From: UBA1435 sp041663285
GTDB taxonomy: Bacteria; Patescibacteriota; Microgenomatia; UBA12405
DNA: 59,152 nucleotides
Reading direction: 5' to 3'
NCBI GenBank assembly: GCA_041663285.1
Contig: JBAZSP010000002.1
Coordinates: forward strand, 1 to 59,152
The notes beneath the pieces are model-generated. The model was not told the DNA's origin. It did no database searches and saw only the letters and a list, made by a program, of their open reading frames with translations. The position numbers and the translations under genes were made by a program. Below are positions 8,619-17,084 of the stretch, in pieces. The stretch's first letter is position 1. Every line of letters begins with the position of its first letter.

Positions 8619-8674
8619 CTCTACCTCGAACCTAATTCGTGTTATCATATCCAGTGTTAATTTTTTAAAATAAA

Positions 8675-9552
8675 ATGCCAAAGAAAACCACTAAAACCAA
8701 AGATGTGGAAGTCCAGAGTTCATCGAAGGACGAAATCAAGGATGTAGCCCTTAAAAAGTTGGACAAAGTGAAATCCGCCTCTGGCGGAGCTAAAAAAACT
8801 GTTAAAAAATCACCCAAGCCTACCGATGATATTTCTGTAGAGACGCCAGATCTGGCGTCTCCATCCAAAAATAATGCCAAGGATGAAGTGACAAGCAATC
8901 TGAATCCACTTCTGAAACCGCCACTCCGATCACCGAAGAAGAAAAGACAGTTAGATCCCCACGTACCCGTGGCAAAAAATACCAGGCTGCCAAAGCCAAG
9001 ACTGACCCGACTAAATACTATTCCCTAAAAGACGCCGTTAAATTGGTCAAAGAAACCTCAATTTCTAAATTTATGGGCAAAGTTGAAGCCCATCTTACTG
9101 TCTTCGATATCGGTAATGTCGGCGAAATCAGCTTCCCCCATCTTCAAACTGCCGCCAAAAAAATCGTCGTTTTAAACGATACCATTTTGGCCGAAATTAA
9201 AGAAGGTAAGCTTGACTTTGATATTTTGATTGCCACTCCGGTTACCATGCCCCGGCTTTTACCCTTTGCCCGTACTTTAGGCCCCAAAGGTCTGATGCCC
9301 AATCCCAAAAACGGCACTCTTACCGACAAGCCCGAAGAGGCAATCAAAAGGCTGTCCGCCGCCAGGCAAATGGTAACCACCGAAAAAAAGGCTCCTGTCA
9401 TCCACATCGTTGTTGGCCAGCTTTCCCAGCCCGAACCAGAACTAGAGGCCAATATCGCCGAATTAATCAAGGTTGTCAAGCCCACCAAGATCAAAAAGTT
9501 GGCCATCTGCGCCACCATGGGGCCCAGCATCAAGATTGAAATCTTAAAGTAA
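8675..9552 (+). pseudogene. rplA: 50S ribosomal protein uL1, one-base frameshift
   Basis: Ribosomal L1 binds 23S rRNA at the E-site stalk. The conserved body lies in one frame from about 8887 to 9552: R-G-K-K-Y-Q-A-A near the N-terminus and the signature G-P-K-G-L-M-P-N-P-K at 9283-9312. An N-terminal charged, low-complexity extension starting at the ATG at 8675 lies in a different frame. The frame switches between 8887 and about 8950, consistent with one missing base or a -1 slip. The restored protein would be about 292 residues, longer than typical (about 230) because of the extension. The palindrome TCCGCCTCTGGCGGA lies within the extension at about 8776-8790. Confidence 0.85.
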
Positions 9553-9599
9553 AGGCAAATATTCGCTGTCTTGGAGAAAACCGCTAACAATTTAACAAA

Positions 9600-9821
9600 T
9601 TCAATAGTTTGCTCCTCTCGTCAGTATTTCGCCGGTTAATCCACATCTATAAGCCGGTTGCCTTATACCCTTTTCTTCTGGTTCACCACCTCCCCGTTCG
9701 CCTGCCCACACCCTACGGGTCAACTCGGTCGGCACATTTTCCCTCACCGCTTGGTTACACAATTTCCCCAAGCAGGTACATCCATATGGTTTACCATAGT
9801 TGACACAACTTTCGCTCACAC
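9600..9821 (-). mobile_element. Probable group II intron fragment, 5' domain I only
   Basis: Read on the minus strand, the element would start with GTGTG at 9821-9817, matching the group II 5' consensus GUGYG. The following 220 bases contain blocks I recognise from domain I of bacterial group II introns: GTCAACTATGGTAAACCAT, then TGTGTAACCAAGCGGTGAG, then AAGGCAACCGGCTTATA. No domain V, no reverse transcriptase and no 3' end are found, so this would be a truncated relic. The assignment is by memory of the family and needs a covariance-model search. Short frames here in both directions look like by-products of the RNA sequence. Confidence 0.5.
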
Positions 9822-9890
9822 TTTAAATAATGTTTTTAATCCCGGCTTTATTATAAAACATCTTTTCTCCTCTTATAAATATTTTGACTT

Positions 9891-9902
9891 TAATGTTATA
9901 CT
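9891..9902 (+). promoter_or_regulatory. Extended -10 promoter before the Hsp70-like gene
   Basis: TGTTATACT (9894-9902) is an extended -10 element placed about 25 bp before the ATG at 9928, giving a short leader of roughly 17 nt. No separate -35 is needed or seen at the right distance. Confidence 0.45.
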
Positions 9903-9927
9903 CAATCCGCCACTAAACTAAACGTCT

Positions 9928-11304
9928 ATGCCCATCGGTTCTATTCCTAACTTTTGCGGAATAGATCTAGGAACCACCAACTCTACCGTTGCCATTGTCC
10001 AGAATAATCAGCCACTTGCTTTACCCATCGACCCCGATAATTCTAATCCCCGGATTCTCAAATCCTTAGTTTATCTTAACCCCCAACACCGGATCGAAGT
10101 CGGCGAAAAAGCCATTAGCGCCTATCTTTGGGATTTAAATAACATCCCTTCCCTGCCTCCCAAAATCGTCAACACCGGTCGTCTGATCAAGACCTTCGGC
10201 CCGTCCACCGGCTCCGGTGCCGGTCCTCCGATTTGGGTCCCCGAAATAATCGAGGTCGACGATTCCGGCCGTGGTCGATTGCTTCAATCTCTAAAGTCCG
10301 TTTTAACTAGCGATACCTTTGCCGGTACTAATCTGTTTGGTAAATATTACTCGTTAGAAGATCTTTTAGCTCTCCTGCTTAACCAAATCAAAAACCGGGC
10401 CGAAAATTTACTAAATCACTCTCTTAATCACGTAGTTTTGGGCCGTCCCGTCCGATATGTTGGCAATATCGCTAAAGAAAAATTAGCCCTGGCCAGAATG
10501 AAAAATATCGCCCGAAAATCCGGCTTTCAGACTGTCAAATTTGAATATGAACCAGTCGGAGCCGCTCTGGCTTACGGGCTAAACTTGTTGGAATCCCAAA
10601 AAGTCATTGTTTTCGATTTTGGCGGGGGTACTTTAGATATCTGCATTGTCGAGTTCCCTTCCAAAAAAATCCTCTCCGTCTCCGGCCGGGCCATCGGCGG
10701 CGACCTGGTCAATTCCCGTCTGGTCCGGGGTAAGTTACTGAAACACTTCGGCCAGGATGTCATTATTTCCGCCAAAACCAATCTCCCCCGTTACCTTGTT
10801 GATTCAATCTCTCAAAATTGGTACCAGGTCAGCCTGCTCAAAACAGTCAAGAACATTCAGGCCATGGACTATTTCATTACCAACGCCGACCATCCGGCGC
10901 CGGTCATTAATCTCAGAGACTTTATTATTAATGACTTGGGTTTTAATTTTTTTAATACAGTCGACCTGGCCAAAATTGATTTGTCCGACCATCTCCAAAC
11001 CCTTTTTCAATTTACCCTCCCCCAAACCCAAATAAACCAGCCACTAGCCCGGATTGACCTCGAAAATCTGGTTCGGGATTTGGTCTGCGAATCAGAAGAA
11101 TGCTTAAAAGAGGCTCTCACCCAAGCCTCACTTACCCCCACCCAAATTGACAAAGTGATCTTAACCGGCGGCTCCTCCAAAATTCCGATTTTTTTATCCC
11201 AGATTACCCAAAAATTCGGCCACGAAAAAATTGTCCACTCCGATCCTTTTACTACTGTCGCCCTCGGCCTGGCCCTCCGCGCCCAGGAAGTCTTTGGATC
11301 ATAA
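9928..11304 (+). CDS. Hsp70-family ATPase without substrate-binding domain (YegD-like)
   Basis: The protein has the actin/Hsp70 ATPase fold: phosphate-1 loop G-I-D-L-G-T-T-N-S near residues 11-19, phosphate-2 loop V-F-D-F-G-G-G-T-L-D around 229-238, and the adenosine motif I-L-T-G-G-S-S-K-I-P near 413-422. At 458 residues it ends right after the ATPase domain, so the peptide-binding beta domain and lid of DnaK are missing. YegD-type proteins of E. coli share this layout; their role is poorly known. It is followed 85 bp later by an alpha/beta hydrolase and the MurF-like gene on the same strand. Confidence 0.85.
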   Translation: MPIGSIPNFCGIDLGTTNSTVAIVQNNQPLALPIDPDNSNPRILKSLVYLNPQHRIEVGEKAISAYLWDLNNIPSLPPKIVNTGRLIKTFGPSTGSGAGPPIWVPEIIEVDDSGRGRLLQSLKSVLTSDTFAGTNLFGKYYSLEDLLALLLNQIKNRAENLLNHSLNHVVLGRPVRYVGNIAKEKLALARMKNIARKSGFQTVKFEYEPVGAALAYGLNLLESQKVIVFDFGGGTLDICIVEFPSKKILSVSGRAIGGDLVNSRLVRGKLLKHFGQDVIISAKTNLPRYLVDSISQNWYQVSLLKTVKNIQAMDYFITNADHPAPVINLRDFIINDLGFNFFNTVDLAKIDLSDHLQTLFQFTLPQTQINQPLARIDLENLVRDLVCESEECLKEALTQASLTPTQIDKVILTGGSSKIPIFLSQITQKFGHEKIVHSDPFTTVALGLALRAQEVFGS

Positions 11305-11389
11305 TAGGCCGACATGTTTGTTCCACCCAACTTTCAATCCCCGTATTCTGACTTCGGAACTTTTTCCCCGTTTTTTGTAAAATAATGCC

Positions 11390-12142
11390 ATGGACATTGT
11401 AATTAACAATAATTTGGTCCATTTTGATGTTATCAATCCCCAGGCTCAAAAAACCTGTCTTATTCTTCACGGCTGGAATCACCATAGCCAGCTTTGGCAA
11501 GATGTCGCCCAAAATCTTCCCCCATCCTATCGCTACCTACTTCTTGATCTACCCGGCTTTGGCAATAGTCCTCTTCTTCCCGAAACGGCCGGAATACCCG
11601 AATACGCCGATTTTATCCTCAACTTTATCAAAAAAAATAACTTAAAAAATCCCATCGTTATTGGCCATTCTTTTGGCGGCCAAATCGCGGCCTATTTGGC
11701 CATTAAAAACCCTCACCTGTTTTCCGGTCTGATTTTAATCTCCCCATCAATCAACCGTTTCAAATCCACCAAACAAAAGCTAAAAATTTTCATCTATCAC
11801 CGTTTTAACTTCCTCAAAAAAATCCTCCCATCCAAATTACTCCGTCTCGTTCTTTCCCAAATTACCTCTACCGACTATTACAATAGTTCCCCGGCTCATC
11901 AAAACATCCTCAAAAAAATCGTCAACCACGACCTGACCAAACAGCTTGGCCAAATCCAAACCCCCACTTTTATAATCTGGGGTGAAAACGACACCGAAAT
12001 CCCCTATAGTGGCCAAGTAATCGCCAATCAGATTAAAAACAGCAGGCTCTATCTTCTTCATAACGCCAACCATAATCCCCACCTTGATCCCCAATCCCAG
12101 TTGGTGCCAACCCTCAAACACATCTTTAATCAGATTTTATGA
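11390..12142 (+). CDS. Alpha/beta hydrolase
   Basis: A 250-residue serine hydrolase of the alpha/beta fold. It has the oxyanion segment L-H-G-W-N near residues 26-30, the nucleophile elbow G-H-S-F-G-G near residues 92-97, the acid strand W-G-E-N-D near 197-201 and a His in N-A-N-H-N-P near 226. The substrate is unknown. A TAAAAT box ends 6 bp before the ATG, suggesting a leaderless mRNA. Its stop overlaps the next start by 4 bp (ATGA), so it is translationally coupled to the MurF-like ligase, which hints at a cell-wall-related role (inference). Confidence 0.85.
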   Translation: MDIVINNNLVHFDVINPQAQKTCLILHGWNHHSQLWQDVAQNLPPSYRYLLLDLPGFGNSPLLPETAGIPEYADFILNFIKKNNLKNPIVIGHSFGGQIAAYLAIKNPHLFSGLILISPSINRFKSTKQKLKIFIYHRFNFLKKILPSKLLRLVLSQITSTDYYNSSPAHQNILKKIVNHDLTKQLGQIQTPTFIIWGENDTEIPYSGQVIANQIKNSRLYLLHNANHNPHLDPQSQLVPTLKHIFNQIL

Positions 12143-13533
12143 ACAACTTACCCCTTTTTACCTATCTTCAAATTCTCCAGCTTGAATATTATCAACCCCA
12201 AAGATTGATCTCCTGGTACCTATCCCACCCCTTCACCTTCTCCTTGGCTCAAATTGTTCCTCTTAAATACACCCAAAAGGTCAAATTCCTTATAGCCCTT
12301 ACCCTGATTCAGTACTTTTTCCTTTCTTTCCTATTTTTTAAATCAGTTCTACCCCTGTCTTTGTTCTTTCTTGGGACATTCTTGCTCCTCTTCACCCCTC
12401 TTACCCTGGTCTTTTCCGTCTTGACCTTCAATTTAATTGAGCTGTTACCCAAAAAACTTTTATCTCTTCAGGCCCGTCGCCGGTTGCTATCAATAAATCC
12501 CTATACCATTGCCATTACCGGCTCTTTTGGCAAAACCACCACCAAGGATTTTCTTTTCCAGATTCTTGATTCCTACCGTTCTACTTTTAAAACAACTCAT
12601 AGTTACAACACTCCTCTGGGCATAGCCAACTCCCTTCTTAAGGGTTTAACAAAATTTACCCGGTTTGCTGTTCTTGAGTTTGGAGCCCACTATCCCGGCG
12701 ATATCAGTGAACTTGCTTCTTTTTTTCCTCCTCAATCAGCCATTATCACCGGTATCGGCCCTCAACACCTGGAACGCTTTGGAACTATTGACAAAATTAT
12801 CACCACCAAATTTGAAATCGCCAAACACCTCAAACCAGAACAGTTACTTTTAAATATCGATAACGAATATATCAAAAGCTATCTCGATCATCATCCTAAC
12901 CTGAAATCAGCCTACACCTACTCTCTCTCCTCTTCTCAAGCGTCTTTTTATCTCAGTCAATCTAAATTTGACCAGCACGGGTGCTCCTTTATTTTAAATT
13001 ATCAGCAGCAATCCATCCCCTTTATCTCCCCTGTCTTTGGCACTGGCAATTTATCTAACCTTGTCGCCGCCATCGCCCAATCAATCCTCTTGGAAATCCC
13101 CCTAAAACAAATCCAAAAAGTGGTCTCCACCGTTACCCCAGCTCCCCACCGTTTAGAACTGGTCAAAATTAACCTTGCCGCCGTTATCGACAATACTTAC
13201 TCTAGTAACTTCGACGGTTTCAACCAAATCATTTCCGATCTTACCAAAGTTAAAGGTACTAAAGCTCTGGTTACTCCCGGATTAGTCGAACTGGGCTCAA
13301 AATCTGACTCTTTTCACCAGTCATTAGGTAAATCTGCCGCTACTGTTTTTGACCAAATAATTTTGGTTGGTCAAAATCAGCGTACCCAAAATTTCGCCCG
13401 AGGGGCCAAATTTGCTCAATCTAAAACCAAAATTCAATTCATAAATCGTCCCGATTATTGGACTGTTGTCCGCCAGCTTAGCTTAAAATACGACTGGGTT
13501 CTTCTCGAAAACGATCTTCCCCAAAACTACTAG
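12139..13533 (+). CDS. Mur ligase family protein, MurF-like with N-terminal membrane segment
   Basis: ATP-dependent ligase of the Mur family, closest in layout to MurF, which adds D-Ala-D-Ala to the UDP-MurNAc peptide. The ATP loop T-G-S-F-G-K-T-T-T-K is at about residues 130-139; downstream are an E-F-G-A-H metal/substrate segment near 180 and a D-N-T-Y-S-S motif near 352. Unusually, residues about 50-105 are strongly hydrophobic and look like two membrane helices in place of the normal MurF N-terminal domain. A role in the last cytoplasmic step of peptidoglycan precursor synthesis is likely, as ddl lies next door (convergent). Confidence 0.82.
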   Translation: MNNLPLFTYLQILQLEYYQPQRLISWYLSHPFTFSLAQIVPLKYTQKVKFLIALTLIQYFFLSFLFFKSVLPLSLFFLGTFLLLFTPLTLVFSVLTFNLIELLPKKLLSLQARRRLLSINPYTIAITGSFGKTTTKDFLFQILDSYRSTFKTTHSYNTPLGIANSLLKGLTKFTRFAVLEFGAHYPGDISELASFFPPQSAIITGIGPQHLERFGTIDKIITTKFEIAKHLKPEQLLLNIDNEYIKSYLDHHPNLKSAYTYSLSSSQASFYLSQSKFDQHGCSFILNYQQQSIPFISPVFGTGNLSNLVAAIAQSILLEIPLKQIQKVVSTVTPAPHRLELVKINLAAVIDNTYSSNFDGFNQIISDLTKVKGTKALVTPGLVELGSKSDSFHQSLGKSAATVFDQIILVGQNQRTQNFARGAKFAQSKTKIQFINRPDYWTVVRQLSLKYDWVLLENDLPQNY

Positions 13534-13552
13534 CCTTTCGTATCAGCTCCAA

Positions 13553-14719
13553 TCACAACTTACTTCCTTTACTCCCCGCATACCCGGCCAAAATATTGCT
13601 CTCAAATGTAGTTATTAATTTTTGCCTATCTTGCCAATCTTCAACTGCCAAATTTACTAATGTATCAACCAGATTTGTAATGCCGACACCCTTTTTCTCC
13701 CACAAATAAAACGCAATCGACCCCGGCATCGGATTAATTTCGTTAAAAAATACCTCGCCTTTCTTGTTTACCATAAAATCCACCCTGGCAATTCCCTTAC
13801 CACCAATTGCCGCAAAAAATTGCCTCGCTGCCTTTTCGATTTCCTTGATTGTTTTGTCAGGAACACCAGCCGGCATCACCCTCTGAGCCGAAGCCATCCC
13901 TTGAGTCTGACTGTTTTTGCTACCTCGGATGTACTTATCCTCAAACGATAAAACCTGGCTACTCGCTACCGGCTGTTCGGTAACCGATACCTCGTAAGGA
14001 TTATTCCCCATAATCGAAATATTGACTTCAGTCGGTGTACTAATTTCTTCTTCCACCACCACCCGTTCATCGTACATCAGCGCCACCTCCAAAAGCCTTT
14101 CTGTCTCATCTTGGCTAGTGGCCCTCCCCACCGCTATGCTCGATCCTAATCCTGAAGGTTTAACAAAAACAACATCCCCCAACTTTCTGATCTCGCTCAA
14201 AATCTCCTTTTTTTTCGTTTCCCACTCCCTTTTGATAACCAACACCTCCTTGGCCACCCGCAAACCGATGCTTTTTGCCACCATCTTCGATACAGATTTA
14301 TCCATTGCGACCGCCGAGGCTAATAGTTGGCATCCCACATAAGGTAAATTTACCAAATTTAGCCACCCCTGAATCGCTCCGTCTTCTCCGTTTTTACCAT
14401 GAAACACAGGGAAAACAGCATCTATCTTTCTATCGGTTTCTTGCCACCAGGCCATTTTTTTGACCAACATCTTCCCTCCTCTACCCGTTCCAGGCTCCAC
14501 CACCTTACCATCAGCTACTACTCCATGCAAATTTTTATAAAATTCCGGCAACAAAAAGCTCTCATTCCCCAAAATCCATTCACCGTTTTTGCCGATATAG
14601 ACCGGCACCACCTCATGTCCGGCTTCTTTCAGGGCACTCATCACCTGCAGCGCTGTTACTATTGCCACCTCGTGCTCCGTGCTCACCCCTCCGTACAAAA
14701 CCATTACTGTTTTCTTCAT
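13553..14719 (-). CDS. ddl: D-alanine--D-alanine ligase
   Basis: Joins two D-alanines with ATP for the peptidoglycan stem peptide. ATP-grasp fold with the N-terminal G-G-x-S-x-E-H-E-V pattern (residues 10-18), the ATP-binding V-K-P-S-G-L-G-S-S-I block near 188-197, and the C-terminal metal/ADP motif N-E-I-N-P-M-P-G near 336-343. Length 388 is a little over the usual 300-370. A TATAAT (minus strand, 14733-14728) ends 8 bp before the ATG, so its mRNA has almost no leader. It converges with the MurF-like gene; the two products act in consecutive steps. Confidence 0.95.
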   Translation of the reverse strand: MKKTVMVLYGGVSTEHEVAIVTALQVMSALKEAGHEVVPVYIGKNGEWILGNESFLLPEFYKNLHGVVADGKVVEPGTGRGGKMLVKKMAWWQETDRKIDAVFPVFHGKNGEDGAIQGWLNLVNLPYVGCQLLASAVAMDKSVSKMVAKSIGLRVAKEVLVIKREWETKKKEILSEIRKLGDVVFVKPSGLGSSIAVGRATSQDETERLLEVALMYDERVVVEEEISTPTEVNISIMGNNPYEVSVTEQPVASSQVLSFEDKYIRGSKNSQTQGMASAQRVMPAGVPDKTIKEIEKAARQFFAAIGGKGIARVDFMVNKKGEVFFNEINPMPGSIAFYLWEKKGVGITNLVDTLVNLAVEDWQDRQKLITTFESNILAGYAGSKGSKL

Positions 14720-14831
14720 AATTACCTATTATATTAAAAAACTACGATTAATTAATAACCAACTACCTCCCCAACTCTCTTCTCGTTCCTTCTGCACTCA
14801 CTCTCAAATCAAAAAATATAACCAATAATAG

Positions 14832-14840
14832 TGATATAAT
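14832..14840 (+). promoter_or_regulatory. Extended -10 promoter, leaderless small gene
   Basis: TGATATAAT at 14832-14840 is an extended -10 element ending 6 bp before the ATG at 14847, so the transcript should start at the start codon. Confidence 0.7.
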
Positions 14841-14846
14841 ATACCC

Positions 14847-15062
14847 ATGCCACGAAGACCAGATATCTTACATACAGGTTTAGCCGCTTACATGAACGGG
14901 CTAAGGGCCTCAGAACAAGCAGACCTCCTGGATGTTGTTATAGAAGTAGACCCCAAAGGAAAAGCTACTGTAACGGCCAAAGGCAAAGACAAAAATACAC
15001 CAGTAAAGGAAAAACTCACAAAAAGGGTTGCTCTCGGTCTTGTGAAGATTCGAAGGCCTTAA
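14847..15062 (+). CDS. Small hypothetical basic protein, 71 residues
   Basis: Not recognised. The protein is Lys-rich, soluble and without Cys. It appears to be a real gene because an extended -10 element sits at the right distance for a leaderless start and the codons resemble those of its neighbours. Its 3' end overlaps the end of the convergent phospholipase-C-like gene by 4 bp. Confidence 0.6.
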   Translation: MPRRPDILHTGLAAYMNGLRASEQADLLDVVIEVDPKGKATVTAKGKDKNTPVKEKLTKRVALGLVKIRRP

Positions 15063-15784
15063 AGATTCTTTCGCCTCGGGCTGAGTATCAAATCCCTCCT
15101 CATTCCCTCCGCTGCTCCATCCAGCCAATTTAAATAATCATTTCTAACTATCTTTCTGATTTCCGAAACCAAACCGATAGCTTTTAATAATCTGCCTCTT
15201 TCCATTGCCGGCCACCAGCCAAAACCTGTTACCCAGTTTGCCAGCTTATAGCTTCCTCGTCTAAAAACCGTTCTTATCTTCCTGATCTCTGTGTCCACCT
15301 CCTGCGTCGAATCACCGCTAAACTCGGCTATTATAGCCGCCGCCTCACTCACTCCTGATTCCTGCCACATTTTTTTATATACCTGCCACAGCTTAGGGTT
15401 ATCCTCCGTTAGATTTAAATCAATTGCAATCTCCACCAACGTATGCCCAAAAATAATACTATTTTTGCGCCAACCAAACCTCTTTTCAATCTCCGGCTTA
15501 AGTTCCTTAGACAATTTTATGGCAAACCCCGCTTTGCCGTCACTATAGGAATCCGCTCCCCCACTCCTTTGGCAATGTGACATTACCCCCAAGCCCAAAT
15601 TTTTCCACTCCGGGTAATTTTTAACTACCCAATCCAAAAAATCTCTTGGCCTCAGTGCCATCTTTTTGGCCACCCGGCCAAAAGACACTTCAACTACATC
15701 CGGAATTACCGCCCCCAAAAGTAATTTTGGCTCTTCGCTTCTTGCCATCCTCGAAGTCACATATACGTGGGACAAAGGGAACAT
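15059..15784 (-). CDS. Zinc-dependent phospholipase C-like protein
   Basis: A 241-residue protein whose metal-ligand pattern recalls the zinc-dependent phospholipase C / S1-P1 nuclease fold: an N-terminal L-S-H (residues 4-6), G-A-V-I-P-D near 24-29, S-H-C near residue 70 with D near 78, and a F-G-H-T-L-V-E-I-A-I-D helix near 113-123. No signal peptide is seen, so it is probably cytoplasmic. Substrate unknown; related proteins without known function occur widely in bacteria. The assignment is by motif spacing and is moderate. Confidence 0.6.
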   Translation of the reverse strand: MFPLSHVYVTSRMARSEEPKLLLGAVIPDVVEVSFGRVAKKMALRPRDFLDWVVKNYPEWKNLGLGVMSHCQRSGGADSYSDGKAGFAIKLSKELKPEIEKRFGWRKNSIIFGHTLVEIAIDLNLTEDNPKLWQVYKKMWQESGVSEAAAIIAEFSGDSTQEVDTEIRKIRTVFRRGSYKLANWVTGFGWWPAMERGRLLKAIGLVSEIRKIVRNDYLNWLDGAAEGMRRDLILSPRRKNL

Positions 15785-15804
15785 TACAAGATTTTACCAA
15801 AAAA

Positions 15805-16395
15805 TCACTTCTTAAACTCCCTCTCCTTCCTCATTTGTTTCTCTATCAGGTTTCGCAAAAACACCGACCTTGGCTGCATCCGGTTTTTGGCCACCCAATC
15901 GAGGTAAGCCAAAATTTTTGGGTTAACGAAAAAGTTAAATCGGACATCAACCAGGTCCTGGGCACTTTCCAGCGCCTGATCCAACACCTCCAAAACATTA
16001 TTTTCGTCATACTTAAACGACCTCAACTTCGGATGCTCCAGCCCATCCATCCAGTGCAAATCTGAATTCTCCATTTGTAAATAAATCACCGGTTTAGAAA
16101 TCTCCAAAGCCTTGGCCGTCAAATAACCCATCGACATACTATGCCCCGATATTTCCATAATTATTACATCTGCCTTTCTCACCATATCTAAAGCAGCATC
16201 GACCTTTTTGACCATTTCTTCATGTGATACCGTCAAAACATCACTGGCTTTTTTAAATCCCCCCTTGGGGTCAGTCCACCTCAACAACCCGTCACTTAAC
16301 ATTTTATTATCTTTAGCCAGATGGTGGTGAATTTTCCGAAACATTTCCGGTTTCTCAAACACAACCCTCGGCGACGCCACAAAGTATATTTTCAT
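15805..16395 (-). CDS. Rcl/nucleoside deoxyribosyltransferase-like protein fused to RHH domain, catalytic Glu missing
   Basis: Paralogue of the next gene (16482-17054): same M-K-I-Y-F start, same length and same C-terminal block. Residues 1-130 fit the Rcl (DNPH1)/nucleoside 2-deoxyribosyltransferase fold, with A-D-V-I-I-M-E-I-S-G at 75-84. Where the family has the catalytic Glu (G-x-E), this copy reads G90-Y91-L92, so it is probably inactive. The last 45 residues (F-N-F-F-V strand, helix, R-S-V turn, helix) look like a ribbon-helix-helix DNA-binding domain. The start chosen is ATG at 16395, aligned with the paralogue; an upstream ATG at 16452 would add 19 unrelated residues. Confidence 0.7.
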   Translation of the reverse strand: MKIYFVASPRVVFEKPEMFRKIHHHLAKDNKMLSDGLLRWTDPKGGFKKASDVLTVSHEEMVKKVDAALDMVRKADVIIMEISGHSMSMGYLTAKALEISKPVIYLQMENSDLHWMDGLEHPKLRSFKYDENNVLEVLDQALESAQDLVDVRFNFFVNPKILAYLDWVAKNRMQPRSVFLRNLIEKQMRKEREFKK

Positions 16396-16481
16396 TCTCT
16401 TAATATTGTTTAATCCGAAATAGTATACACCATAATTATTAGAATGCCTCAAGAAAACCCTTTCCTCCGATTTCCGTTGCT

Positions 16482-17054
16482 CTAAACAATATAGGTCTTA
16501 TCCTTTCGCATCTCTTTCTCAATTAATTGCCTCAAAAATACCGACCGCGGCGTCCTCTTTTTCTCTGCCACCCAATCTAAATAGCCCAGAATCCTGGGAC
16601 TAACAAAAAAATTAAACCTCACATCCATATTTTTCTTCGCTTCCTCAACGGCTTTTGGCAACACTTCCGCTAGATTTTCCAATGTATATTCCACCATCAT
16701 CAATTTCTTATCATCACTAGCCTCCAATAATAAGGACTTACGGCCTGGCATACAAAGTACTAACACCGATTTCCCCAGTTCCAAAGCAAAAGAAATCTCG
16801 TGCCCTACCGAGACACTCGGGTAAGATATCTCCGCTACTACAAGATCACTACCAATCACCCAGTCGTGCATTTTCCGATAAAACTTCTTTCCTTCTTCCT
16901 TAGTTTGCGACACCGCGACTTGAATTGCATTATCAGCAATAATATGCTCGGCAAAAACTTTGTAGCCTAATTTTCTTAATTCCGATACAATTCCCCGGTA
17001 ATTACCATCAAGAGTTTGTCTCCCGGTCAAGGAAGCAGTAAAATATATCTTCAC
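16482..17054 (-). CDS. Rcl (DNPH1)-like 2'-deoxynucleoside 5'-phosphate N-hydrolase fused to RHH domain
   Basis: Residues 1-115 closely follow Rcl, which cleaves the base from deoxynucleoside monophosphates: K-I-Y-F-T-A-S at the start, A-E-H near 35-37, then S-D-L-V-V-A-E-I-S at 69-77, P-S-V-S-V-G-H-E at 79-86 with the catalytic Glu86, and L-C-M-P near 101. A ribbon-helix-helix-like domain (about 143-190; strand F-N-F-F-V, then two helices split by R-T-P-R-S) follows. The start is GTG; a TATAAT lies 7 bp upstream, so the mRNA looks leaderless. It is divergent from the radical SAM gene, with back-to-back promoters. An enzyme that is also a DNA-binding regulator is inferred. Confidence 0.75.
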   Translation of the reverse strand: MKIYFTASLTGRQTLDGNYRGIVSELRKLGYKVFAEHIIADNAIQVAVSQTKEEGKKFYRKMHDWVIGSDLVVAEISYPSVSVGHEISFALELGKSVLVLCMPGRKSLLLEASDDKKLMMVEYTLENLAEVLPKAVEEAKKNMDVRFNFFVSPRILGYLDWVAEKKRTPRSVFLRQLIEKEMRKDKTYIV

Positions 17055-17061
17055 GCCTTCG

Positions 17062-17084
17062 ATTATAAGACATCCTGCTATAAT
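17062..17084. promoter_or_regulatory. Overlapping divergent promoters, inverted -10 boxes
   Basis: ATTATA (17062-17067; TATAAT on the minus strand, for the Rcl-RHH gene) and TATAAT (17079-17084, preceded by TG, for the radical SAM gene) form an inverted repeat with an 11-bp centre. The two start codons are only 41 bp apart, so both polymerases cannot bind at once. The site is a natural place for the RHH domain of the adjacent protein to act. Confidence 0.7.

Noticed and set aside
9601..9819. 72-codon Cys-rich open frame on the minus strand
   Set aside because: It coincides exactly with the probable group II intron domain I sequence; the frame is more simply a by-product of that RNA.
9600..9830. 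RNase P RNA or tmRNA on the minus strand
   Set aside because: I compared with conserved RNase P blocks (GAGGAAAGUCC, AGGGUGAAA, ACAGAA...GGCUUA) and the tmRNA ends; the order and sequences do not fit, while group II domain I blocks do.
9609..9921. Two overlapping plus-strand open frames of 64 and 87 codons
   Set aside because: They are antisense to the intron-like RNA and encode low-complexity Pro/Phe/His-rich sequence without any start signal.
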